Source: Cristatella mucedo (lineage: Eukaryota; Bryozoa; Phylactolaemata; Cristatellidae). From it: DNA of 64,000 nt. The position numbers and the translations under genes were made by a program. How positions within the stretch are numbered: the stretch's first letter is position 1; every line of letters starts with the position of its first letter. The notes under the pieces were generated by a model that had not been told where the DNA came from, did no database searches, and saw only the letters and a list, made by a program, of their open reading frames with translations. Location: assembly GCA_009760855.2 (NCBI GenBank), contig WPIO01000003.1:5770501-5834500 (forward strand), read 5' to 3'. Shown one piece after another: positions 49,701 to 59,392 of the stretch.

Positions 49701-51513
49701 TAGAAACATCTTTGATTTCGGTTGGATACATGCTGTGTACGTCATCAAACGTCCTGGAGCTTTATTTTCCGTAGTCGTGGACATGTACAACAACATGTAT
49801 CGAGCCGAAATCAGAAATGGTTTAGCAATGGTATAAAAGCAACTGATTTATGAGGATACAATGTTTACTCCCACCAAGCATGTCAAATTAGGTTGTAACT
49901 GTAAACTGTAACTCACTGCTTGCTGGCCTATCGGCATGTGCAATCAGGCGACAGCTGGTGCAAAACTCTGCAGCTAGCGTCGCAGTTGCCACATCACACC
50001 ACTTCACGCCGACCTGCACTAGCTACCAGTCAAGCAACGGATCGACTTCAAGGTTTTATCGCTCACTTTTAGGTCACTTCATCCTTTGGCTCTAGCCTAT
50101 CTCTCAGATCTACTCCCCCACCAGGCCAAGCATCGTACCACCCGCTATTCGGAACCCAACAGTTTACCAATACCTCGTACAAACCTCAAATCCTTTGGAG
50201 ACCGTGCATTTAGCTCGTATGCTCCCAAAGCCTGGAACTCACTCCCGACTTGTATCACATCCCCTGACTTGAGCACATTTAAAAAGAACTTAAAGACACC
50301 TATTTAGGACAGCATTTAGTGGATCCATGTGATTCGTCCTTTATATGCTTATGTGTGCTGACACTGTACATGCTGCCACTAACCACACTTGCATGCTGAC
50401 CCTGTGCATGTCACCCCTAGCTATGTTATTCATGTTTATCAAGCATGATATTACTCACCATTCAATCGCGTTTCCTTTGCAGCAGATGTAAAGCGCCTAG
50501 AAAGAGATTGAGTTCACTGAGGGCGCTTGCTTTATCAAGTGTATTATTATTATTATTATTAGTATATGCTACTGGTTTCTTCTGGATTAAGAGTCCAAGA
50601 TGTGGGTACGACCGTTTATCTTTTCAGTACTTAGTACACTAATAACTTTTCGATGCTGCTTGTGCCACGTGGCCTCTCAAAATGAACGTGAATTATTCCT
50701 CTGGATATATCCTACTGGTGAGCACTTCCCTAAAAACCCTCCCAGAAGGTCCCCGGGTAGGGCTGAAGTGATGTATTCGGGCAGTGGTGACCCTAGCTGG
50801 ATGCACTGGCTTAGCAGCTCCTGTCGCTATGAGGCAGTTAGATGGCTGCTAAGTGTTCCAATACCCCCACCCAAGTGTTCAAGAGCAGCAGTTCAAGTAA
50901 TAGGGAGTATTGCATTAAGTCCATCTGGTGTTACACTATGGAAGTGGTGGCAACCTACCCTTAGGGACAGCTAAAGATGAAAGGGTAAACTAACCCCCCC
51001 CCCCCGACTTAATCCTAGTCTCTTTTAGTGGCAGTCTCAGGCAGCTCAGGCTGCATCGTGAGCGTGTGCATAGTTCAAGATATTGTTGCCAAGCATTTAT
51101 GCCCACGATGCCTAGAGTCCACAATAGCAAAATTAAGAAGGTTAGCTGGAAAAGGACCAGCTAGTCTGGTGGTGATTGTTGTCATTTTGAGAGCAAGGTT
51201 CTAAAATTGAGTTAGATGCCACAGGTAGTGGCTGACGGTGTTATAAGGGATAATTTGCACATCTCGGTTAGATCCTAATCGTGCAGTTCCTCTTTTCAGC
51301 CCCGGCTCACATCGTAGTGATATAGGAGTTAAGAAGTCGCAGTTGCAGTCGTCATCCTCCTCGCTAATCTCCGACGAATTTTTAACGCTTGCCGAGCCAA
51401 AGCGTTTCAGTGTTGCTCCCATCATTTCAATTAGAAAGAGTGCTCCGAGAAAAGCCGAAATGCAGCGTTACGTTTTCGGGCTCATACATATTTGCACTTG
51501 CGGACGTTTGTAG
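46477..51513 (+). CDS. Unassigned seven-exon gene, 339 aa
   Basis: Seven GT/AG exons: 46477-46753, 47478-47607, 47979-48066, 48750-48858, 50628-50717, 51029-51140, 51300-51513. Their phases chain without conflict (1, 2, 0, 1, 1, 2) into 1,020 nt, that is 339 residues plus TAG. The start ATG sits in a good context (GCAGCC-ATG-A). Layout: Ala/Gly/Ser-rich N-terminus with a Cys cluster (residues about 60-80, spacing suggestive of a zinc ribbon); acidic-then-basic element SDDEFGEDYRKLRSRRQR (about 118-135); a globular-looking part (about 140-265) with ITFRCCLCHVASQNE and ELFLWIYPT; and a Ser-rich, basic tail containing SDEFLTLAEPKRFS. The globular part faintly recalls a PTB/PH-like fold, but this is only an impression. 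I do not recognise the family. The fourth exon is the least certain. Confidence 0.55.
47478..47607 (+). CDS. Unassigned gene, exon 2
   Basis: Enters after TGCCTAG in phase 1 and exits in phase 2 before GTACGA. Encodes a Ser/Leu-rich stretch, then SDDEFGEDYRKLRSRRQR. If the donor is not used, the frame continues for 18 codons to a TAG at 47660, and an AATAAA follows at 47779. That would give a short alternative 3' end. Confidence 0.58.
47779..47784 (+). terminator. AATAAA poly(A) hexamer in intron 2 of the unassigned gene
   Basis: A canonical AATAAA, 117 nt downstream of the in-frame TAG that ends a read-through of exon 2. It could serve a short transcript form. It is also possible that this is the real gene end and exons 3-7 belong to a separate unit. 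Confidence 0.4.
47979..48066 (+). CDS. Unassigned gene, exon 3
   Basis: An 88-nt exon, phase 2 to phase 0 (AACTACAG acceptor, strong GTAAGT donor). Only one frame is open; it encodes ICTRKESQMKVDNGEECKSL and VVDHRTCWA. Confidence 0.55.
48190..48760 (+). mobile_element. LINE B 3' part split by a SINE1
   Basis: Plus orientation: C-terminal ORF2 region at 48190-48378, interrupted in the AFSSYAPKAWNSLP segment by a SINE1, resuming at 48546 (CCAAAGCCTGGAAGTCACTT). It is cut off at CACCCCTAACCAAG near 48749, before the tail, where an exon of the unassigned gene may begin. Confidence 0.75.
48380..48545 (-). repeat. SINE1 nested in LINE B
   Basis: Minus orientation: GCTGATTTAACAGCCTCTTT tail, ATGATTCGAACCCACGACCT B-box region and head to CCATTACT. 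Confidence 0.8.
48750..48858 (+). CDS. Unassigned gene, exon 4 (least certain)
   Basis: Encodes LVPDKTVKILSHPEIGLLSI, then QSAHCKDFVPAGGLRQ, and exits in phase 1 before GTAGGA. The acceptor that satisfies the phase (CTAACCAAG at 48741-48749) lies at the broken edge of a LINE B fragment. A more conventional acceptor (TTCCAG, 48753-48758) would break the frame relative to exon 3. Confidence 0.42.
48903..49075 (+). repeat. SINE1, plus orientation
   Basis: Head CGTGATGGCACAGTAGGTAA (A box), GTGGGTTCGAATCCTACAGC (B box), body and the tail GAGGCTGTTAAATCAGCTAG. Full-length and useful as a family reference. Confidence 0.82.
49903..50561 (+). mobile_element. LINE B 3' part, about 660 bp
   Basis: Plus orientation. 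C-terminal ORF2 with the last 73 codons open (50086-50307), then 3' UTR, hairpin and (ATT)n. Confidence 0.85.
50628..50717 (+). CDS. Unassigned gene, exon 5
   Basis: A 90-nt exon, phase 1 at both ends (ATCTTTTCAG acceptor, GTGAGC donor). Encodes LSTLITFRCCLCHVASQNER then ELFLWIYPT. The alternation of hydrophobic residues suggests paired beta strands. Confidence 0.52.
51029..51140 (+). CDS. Unassigned gene, exon 6
   Basis: A 112-nt exon, phase 1 to phase 2 (CTCTTTTAG acceptor, GTTAGC donor). Encodes AVSGSSGCIVSVCIVQDIVA then KHLCPRCLESTIAKLR: a strand followed by a helix. It is the only piece between exons 5 and 7 that fits both phases. Confidence 0.52.
51300..51513 (+). CDS. Unassigned gene, terminal exon 7
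   Basis: Enters after CCTCTTTTCAG in phase 2 and runs 70 codons to TAG at 51511-51513. Encodes GVKKSQLQSSSSSLISDEF, then LAEPKRFSVAPIISIRKSA and QRYVFGLIHICTCGRL. The minus strand also has an open frame with tandem ATGs here; the strong plus acceptor and matching phases favour this reading. Confidence 0.52.
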
Positions 51514-52317
51514 CAGAACTTAATCTTTACAGTCATGTTAAAATAGAACAGACAGTACTCTTGGGCAGATGAGGGAGCTACAGTATATTGTTCTCATCAA
51601 CCGCCTCCACTCTAAGCAAGACCGTATTTTAGTAGTGTTGCGAAAAACGTTTTGCATTTAGCAAGAGAGTATTGGACCTTGTGCCGTGTTCACTCCTATC
51701 AGCGATGTTGCCTTAGTATTTCAATCGCTCGCGATAACACAAGTGACGCAGTCTTATCAGAAAAGCACAGATTACTTCGAAAGGTACCCGCATGCACCTG
51801 CCTTTCAAAACGGGCCAAAGGACAATGACTGCCGTGTGCACAATTCTGGGGGCAGAAGAGGCTTGCACAACTTCTGTACTTAAAAACCGCCACGAGCCCT
51901 CGTTTTATTCTGAAAAATATAAATGAAAAAATTAAATGAAATTGAAATTAAAAAGTAGACGTATTTAGTTGGTAAAGGAGGTAAGAAAAGAACCGTATTT
52001 TTTATTACGACCCGTTTCTAGCTGCCGTTTTAAAGCTCTAGCTTCGGCAAGTAGCAATCACGATTGCGACCTGTAGCCGTAATGTGCGACAGGACTGAAT
52101 TTATCTTCTCAGCATCTGGGACAGACCCGCCTCGCCCCTTCAGCGAGACGTACGGGAGAGTTCTGGCCTCTAGCCCCCCTCCGTAAGCCCTTTAGTGGTT
52201 CGACGCTCAATTCTGATTTCAGAGGTCGTAGGTTAAATTACGGCAGACCGCGAGAGGTGTTCTTTTCCCAAGCACTACAAAATTCCCTTATTCCTTCGGG
52301 TCTTAACCAAAGGAAAG

Positions 52318-52446
52318 GTGCTCGCTCTTCATGACCCAGGTCGTGGTTCCGAGTCCGGCAGTGGGCGATCCTTTACTGCCCATAGCAAGCAGTGGTGATT
52401 GCCGTTTAGGCTCTTCTGCCGCTAGATAAAAATAAGGCTCTGAACA
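52318..52446 (+). repeat. SINE1 copy, diverged
   Basis: Plus orientation: GTCGTGGTTCCGAGTCCGGC (decayed B box), then GCAAGCAGTGGTGATTGCCG and a degenerate tail. Confidence 0.6.
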
Positions 52447-52448
52447 AA

Positions 52449-52700
52449 CTAACCTTTAACCTTTCTTTTTATTGTTTTTCTTTTTGATAAACCTGGCAGC
52501 CGATTCTGGCAATATTTTTTCCAGTTCTTACATCGCTGCCAATACAAACGCAGTTCCTTAACCGACGTTGCTGTTCGAGCAAAATCGTAGTCTACGCGTC
52601 CCCTGTTGAACTGGTGCTTATGAATGTGCTGCTTTCCTACCGGGCCACCGTTTTCCGTTACGTTGATCAATCGACTTGGACGGCGGTTACTGAAAAGCAT
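52449..52700 (-). CDS. Small basic ORF, 83 aa, divergent from EIF4A3
   Basis: Minus-strand ORF from ATG (52700) to TAG (52449), 83 residues, with an in-frame TAA 54-57 nt upstream of the ATG. The translation looks protein-like and is increasingly basic: MLFSNRRPSRLINVTENG near the start, SVKELRLYWQRCKNWKKYC in the middle, and a Lys/Arg-rich end KRKTIKRKVKG. No family is recognised. It starts about 760 bp from the EIF4A3 ATG, head to head, so a shared promoter region is conceivable. It could also be an exon of a larger gene or chance. Confidence 0.33.
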   Translation of the reverse strand: MLFSNRRPSRLINVTENGGPVGKQHIHKHQFNRGRVDYDFARTATSVKELRLYWQRCKNWKKYCQNRLPGLSKRKTIKRKVKG

Positions 52701-53335
52701 GAAAATGGCGCTTTCGCAGGCACGCAAATGCAGCAGGGATTACGCGAAAGCCAGCTCACGCAGAAAACCATGCAGGTCTGACGCAGCAGAGGTCAGCTAA
52801 GTTCAGCGGAGCCGCATGGAAGAAGGCTGGGCCTGCTGCTGTATACCGCCTAGTCGGCCCCACTACTCTGCACCAGGTGTTCCATTACGGTTGTGCGTTC
52901 GGGTAAATTCGAAAGTTCTTGGAGGCTCTTGCGCCAAGCGGTCTTTGAAATAATGCGTACAATCCACAAGCGATGGTCACATTGCGTCTACGCGTGATCT
53001 CTAGAGCACACGGTGGCTCTTGTTAATGTTGATTCTAACGAGATAGCCTATCCAAGTGTCGGGACAAATGAACGCGTACTCATCTATTAGCTTTCGACAT
53101 GCTAAGGCTGCTTTCGAGAATAGCAATTGGTTGCTCATTGTACTCGACAATGCACCCTCGCTTGAGCCCCTCCACGTTTCAGTCTCCGAGCCTTTTGCAT
53201 CGGGTAGTTAAGAGCGACGAGAGCGCGGTAGTGCTAGCGCTTCCGTTAGGACCGTCACCAGAACAGGGTAAACATAACAGTGACCGGAACTGATGTAGGC
53301 AAACATAGATGTATATATATTAATATAGGTACATT

Positions 53336-53383
53336 CCGGAAACCGGCAACACCGGAAACCAGCAACACCGGAAACACTAACAC
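53336..53383 (+). promoter_or_regulatory. Three 16-bp tandem units with ETS-type CCGGAA cores
   Basis: CCGGAA occurs at 53336, 53352 and 53368, exactly 16 bp apart, in a unit reading CCGGAAACCRGCAACA; the third copy is diverged at its end. A fourth CCGGAA lies at 53284. CCGGAA is the core of ETS-family binding sites, common in promoters of housekeeping genes. The array ends about 75 bp before the EIF4A3 start codon, so it may overlap the promoter or the 5' UTR. Confidence 0.55.
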
Positions 53384-53457
53384 TTGCCCGGATGATACAG
53401 CGAGTATATTTTTGGTGATCGCTACAGTCAGTAGGCGGTTGATCGTCAGTCAACAAA

Positions 53458-53596
53458 ATGGCTGCTAAACGTGGGCTAATACCGGAGGAGTTGCTGAAAA
53501 CGATTGAGTTTGAGACCAGTGAAGAGGTAGACATTACGCCTACGTTTGACTCTATGGGACTGAAGGAAGAACTCTTAAGAGGAATATATGCTTACG
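53458..53596 (+). CDS. EIF4A3: EIF4A3 exon 1
   Basis: Start ATG, 46 codons plus one base (phase 1), donor GTATGT. Encodes the N-terminal extension specific to eIF4A-III, with [18 protein letters not shown], up to the beginning of the Q motif. Confidence 0.95.
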
Positions 53597-56500
53597 GTAT
53601 GTCGCTCCTATATATCGTTTTACCGGTGGCTTAGGAGGCGCGCAATACTCGAAGTTGGAGCCCTGTCCTTTCATTTGAAAAACCAAGAGTAGTGCATTGA
53701 GGAGCATTCATCGGTAGTGACTGAGCTTTTTGAATTTCTGTTATTACTAGTTATTGAATGACCACCTGGGCTGGGAACCCGAGGCCTCTCTCGCGGCTAT
53801 AATATTTTGGTTTCTGCTCGGTATTTAATTGCAATTAAAATACAGAAACTGTTTTCAGGCAGTATACCAAAATTCAAGTCGAGCTCCTAAGTGGAAGTTA
53901 AAGGCAATGGCTCTAAGCCATATGTGGAGTGCAGTAGAACGGTAGTCTCGATGAGACAACCGGTAAAGATCCAGAAAACCTGAGGGTTCGTGATTGTTAC
54001 CCGAGCGAGGCGAAATGCATCTGTTGTCTGTCCCTCGGCAGGCGGTCTTAGGTCATACTGTGTTTTGAACTTACGCAGATCTTATGTGGCTGTCGTAATT
54101 GGCTGTTGCACTTCTGCTGGATAGTTAAAACCGCCTACTGTGCCTGTGAGCAGTGTGTCATCCCTACACTTCTCTCGACATTCCAGTTAACAATGGGATC
54201 CGGTAGCGTTACCGCTATACTACCATGCTAACAGCCGTGATGGTAGAATAACATGACTAGGCGGGTATCCTGCTATTAGACATGCATCTGCAGCAGGATA
54301 CCAGTTAGTCCGTGCTCGACATCTGTTCTGTAATAATAATAATAATATTGCACTTGATAAAGCGCCCTCAGAGAACTTAATCTCTTTCTAGGTGCTTTAC
54401 ATTTGCTGCAAAGTGATACGCAATAGAATAGTAAGTAAAATCATGCTTGAAAAACAAACAAAATGAATAACATGGTTAGGGGTTACATGCACTGGGTCAG
54501 CATGCAAATGTGGTTAGTGGCAGCATGAACAGTGTCAGCACGCATAAGCACACCAAGGACGAATCACAGGGACCCACTAAATGCTGTCCTAAATAGGTAT
54601 GTTTTTAAGTTTCTTGCCTAGCTAAGGGCATAAACGATGTGATTTTATAAGTACACCTATAAGATTTTGCAGTGTCAATATAAACGTGCACAAGTTCACC
54701 TGTTCGATTGTAGTTGTTGCAGTAAGTCTGGCATTGACTTTTCATTAGTGCTAATTTTTATTGAGTTGATTGGTAACCAAGGTAAATGGTGGTGTGTGGA
54801 TTCCTTTTTTGGTTGTGGTTGTCCGCACTGCCTTGCCGCCTTCTAATAATAATAATGATAATATTACATTTGTATAGCGACCTCATTTAACCTAATCTCT
54901 TTCTAGGCACTACATATGCTCTAAAAGAAGCATGATCATATGTTTAGTAATATCATTCACAGTCTCATAAGGATAATATAAAGGATAATAATGCACTCGA
55001 TAAAGCGCCCTCAGAGAACTCAAATCTCTTTCTAGATGCTTCACATTTGCTGCAAAGGGAAGCGCGATTGAATGGCGAGTAATATCATGCTTGATAAGCA
55101 ACATGAATGAAATGGTCAGGGGTGACATGCACAGGGTCAGCATGCAAATGTGGTTAGTGGCAGCTGCAAATGTGGTTAGTGGCAGCATGCACAGTGTCAG
55201 CACACATAAACGTGAAGGACGAATCATAGGGACCCACTAAATGCTGTCCTAAATAGGTGTTTTTAAGTTCTTTTTAAATGTGGTCAAGTCAGGGGATGTT
55301 CTGACGCAAGTCGGGAGGGAGTTCCAGACTTTGGGAGGATACGAACTAAATGCACGGTCTCCAAAGGATTTGATGTTTGTACGAGGTATTTGTAGACTGT
55401 TGGATTCCGAAAAGCGGGTGGTACGATGCTTGGCCCGATGGGGGAGTAGATCTGAGAGATAGGCTGGAGCCAAAGAATGAAGTGACGTAAAAGTGAGCGA
55501 CAAAACCTTTAAGTCGATTCTTTGCTTGACTGGTAGCCAGTGCAGGTCGGCGAGAAGTAGTGTGATGTGGCAACTGCGACGCTCACGACAGACAAGCCTA
55601 GCTGCAGAGTTTTGCACCAGCTGTAATTGCCTGATTGCACATGCCGGTAGGCCAGCAAGCAGTGAGTTACAGAAGTCAAGTCGGGATGTAAAATGGTTAA
55701 TATTGAAGTGCACAGGTTCAGCATCCAAAGATGGTGCATACGCACACTTAAGGACGAATCACGAGGACAGACTAATGACAAATGCATGCTTAGCTTTATT
55801 TTAAATGTTAGGGGATGTCGTGATGTCAGTCGAGAGTGAGTTCCAGGCTCTCGGAGCATATAGACTCAAGTCTTTTGAAGATTAAGAATGTCTTAGTGAT
55901 TTGTCCAGGTTAAGGAAAGCACTTGTAGGTGGGTGGGTAATATGTTGAGTTGGAGGCAACCTAGCTGTTTATGCTGTGCTCAGGCAAGGACGTTGGGTAT
56001 TTCCATGCTATATTTAGATCGGTTTTTAAGCCTTTAGCTTGATTTCTTAAGGTGCTGCTTTGCTCACGTCTTTGGTGTTGTTATTTTAGTGTTAAAGTGC
56101 CCAAAGTTAGTGTTTGAAAAATTTGTTTTTCCATAGGTTTCGAGAAGCCATCAGCAATTCAGCAAAGAGCTATAAAGCCTGTTGTTAAAGGTCGTGACGT
56201 GATTGCCCAGTGAGTTGAGCAGTCTTGACATTTTCTGGGTGTGGTTTCTGTTGTTTTAGTTGGCCGCCGATGTTTCTCTAGCACCATGGTTACTGTTGCA
56301 GGGCACAGTCAGGCACGGGAAAGACAGCAACTTTCTCCATAGCTGCTCTGCAGTGTCTAGACACCCAGGTCAGAGAGACACAAGTTCTAACTCTGTCACC
56401 GACAAGAGAACTTGCACAGCAAATCCAGAAGGTGAGCTGCGATGTGTGTTGCACCGGGAACCGGTGTCCTGAGAAATTTTATACTTGACCAGTTTTTTTG

Positions 56501-59261
56501 TGTTTTTAGGTCATCCTTGCACTCGGTGACTACATGAGCGTCCAATGTCATGCTTGCATCGGCGGCACAAATGTGGGTGAAGACATTCGCAAGCTTGACT
56601 ATGGTCAGCACATAGTTTCCGGTACCCCAGGTCGTGTCTTTGACATGATACGTCGGCGTAATCTACGGACACGCAGCATAAAAATGCTGATACTCGACGA
56701 AGCCGATGAAATGCTGAACAAAGGTTAGTCCACCGATGTAGTGAAAGGTGGGCAGAGCTATTATGAACAGCACTGGCCTTTTGTAATGCTGAATATTATT
56801 TTTAGGTTTCAAGGAACAGATATATGATGTGTATCGTTATTTGCCTCCGGCAACTCAGGTCGTTCTATTATCTGCTACGTTGCCGCATGAGATACTCGAG
56901 ATGACTCAGAAATTCATGACAGATCCTATTCGGATCCTAGTCAAACGGTACGTAATTAGGGATCACAATGGGCCGTTTAGGCAGTGTCTCGATGCGATGC
57001 AATGATGCCGAGATTTCTGTAGTATTAATGTTGCCAGTTGGCTACTCTCTTTATGGAAACTAGCTATGGACGTTGAGCTTACTGCCCCATGTTTTCATTG
57101 AACTGAGAAGTCTGTTACATGGTACTAATTCGCTTGCAGCTGGCTTTGTTAACAGCAGTTGTGACACTAGCTGGAAGGAAGCAATGGCATGGGTCCAGCT
57201 GGGTAGCAATGACTTGTTACAGAGAGGCACACGTTACAGGAAACCCTACATGCATGTACCCAGGCACATAAGCTTCTACTGTCCCAGCAAGGCAAAGTAT
57301 TTTGGCACCAGAGCAGCAAGGCCCCGAGAGACTGCAGCTCTGACAGCACAGCAATGGCTCACTAACATTGGCTATCACCACGAGTAGTAATACACATGTA
57401 TAGCACCCTCTGAGAACCAAATCTCTTTTAGGCACTATGAAAGCATGATCAAAAAGATTGAGCTAGCACAATGGATCTCGCGTTTGGATAAGTGGACGTT
57501 CATGACATTAGCGGCCAACGACGAGATGAACCATTACTCAGCTTTACTAATAATAATAAATAATTATAACAAACGATAAACGCCCTCAGACAACTCAAAT
57601 CTCTTTCTGGGCACTTTACATTTGCTTTAAAAGAAACGATCGGGTGGTTAGGGGTGACATGCACAGGGTCAGCATGCAAGTGTGGTTAATGGCAGCATGC
57701 ACTGTCAGCACGCATAAGCACAAGTGCCCTCAGCTGTCCTAGCTACTACCATGGGCTGCTGAAACTTCCATATGTAGTTGCCAATCAGCCAGCAGTGTTA
57801 TGGACACTGTCGAGTTTGTGCCTAGTCCTTGGCAAGTGTTTCTGACCGGGTAGACTGGAAAGCTGTTGAGCGACCTCAGACTTCTGTTGGTGGCTTCAGC
57901 AAGAAATGCGAACGGGGCACGGATTTCTGGAATAGCTTGTCATGCCTTTAGCAGCCTGGCTACTGCTGCTGCCACAGTCTAGCACCATAATGATGCTTTT
58001 GGAGCTTGGCTAGGCACATACTGGATAGTGCCCGTTGCACTACTTGCTGATTGGCAACTGCCCATGGAAGTTTCAGCAGCCTACGGTAGGTGGTAGAAGG
58101 AGGTAGGACCGGTGAGGGTACTGAGTAAAGATTAAGTGATTGAGTGAGAAACGACGCCCTGTCCGATGATAAAGAGTGAGGGCACTGGTTGGTGCTAAAG
58201 AATAAGATTGAAAGGAAAACAAGTTTTCAGAACTAATTATCATCGAAGTGTAGCCTCAGAACAAAGAAACACCGGAAATGATTGATATTTGGCACCCACA
58301 AAACCTTGGAACTTATTGCTTACAGTATTGACTTTGTTCGTCGTGTGTCGATTTCAGACTCTTCTCTTGGTAAAATGTTGCACCTCTACATTAATTTGTA
58401 GTGATGAGTTGACACTAGAGGGCATCAAGCAGTTCTTCGTCGCAGTGGAAAGAGAAGAGTGGAAGTTTGACACACTGTGTGATCTTTACGACACACTCAC
58501 CATCACACAGGCAGTGATCTTCTGTAATACGAAGAGGAAGGTAGACTGGTTAACAGAGAAAATGAAAGAAGCCAATTTTACAGTATCATCTATGCATGGT
58601 GATATGCCTCAAAAAGAACGTGATGCCATCATGAAAGAATTCCGAAGTGGGGCTAGGTAAGTGTATCGTTGCTGTTCTACTATGATTGATACCCAGTGGA
58701 AGTCAGAGCAATGCTCTTGTAATTGCCAACATTTCTGTTCACACGATTATCTGAATGATCGCATCAGTGTTGCAAATATGCCGATTATTGGCACCTACCT
58801 TCCAGTGTTGTGGCCAAAACCAGTATTTTGTTTTTTATTCATTGTCTACCATGTGCCACCGGCATCATAGGTTATGCGTGCTGACACTGTGCATGCTGCC
58901 ACTAACGACACGCATGCTGACCTTGTGCATGTCACCTCTAACCATGTTATTCATATTATACATCAAGCATGGTCCCATTCACCGTTCGATCATGTTTCCT
59001 TTGCAGCAAATGTAAAGCGCCTTAGGAGAGAGATTGAGTTTTCTGTGGGCGCTTTATCAACTGTATTAATTATAGGTTGTCGGTTTAGCCCTTTAGTCTT
59101 TAGCTATGTATTTATTTCTTCAAACGTGTGTACTGTAGGAATGGATTGAAAAATGCAGTACACCGTGAAATGTATAGGTGCAAGGGCATGTTGGCTTTCT
59201 GTGTATATATGTGTGTGCTTTCGAGTATCTGTTTGTGTGCTTGCAGCGCCTGCGCGTGTGA

Positions 59262-59306
<45 letters not shown>

Positions 59307-59337
59307 TGCGTGTGTGTGTGAGTGCGTGTGTGTGTGA

Positions 59338-59392
<55 letters not shown>

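Larger units (their letters stand above)
51514..53335. other. Intergenic region upstream of EIF4A3
   Basis: Holds a SINE1 copy (52318-52446) and the small minus ORF. Otherwise unclassified; GC content rises toward EIF4A3. Confidence 0.45.
53597..56136. other. EIF4A3 intron 1 with LINE B copies
   Basis: No exon expected or seen. Four LINE B fragments, all in minus orientation, occupy much of 54,327-55,900. Confidence 0.7.

Noticed and set aside
50718-50974. Read-through of exon 5 of the unassigned gene to a stop at 50972
   Set aside because: A clean GTGAGC donor and in-phase exons 6 and 7 are the better explanation.
51201-51425. Minus-strand ORF with tandem ATG (MMGATLKRFGSASV...)
   Set aside because: Overlaps plus-strand exon 7 of the unassigned gene, which has a strong acceptor and matching phase. 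The minus reading lacks partner exons.
57073-57387. 104-codon plus ORF in EIF4A3 intron 5
   Set aside because: No domain, no splice logic, lies inside a well-defined intron.
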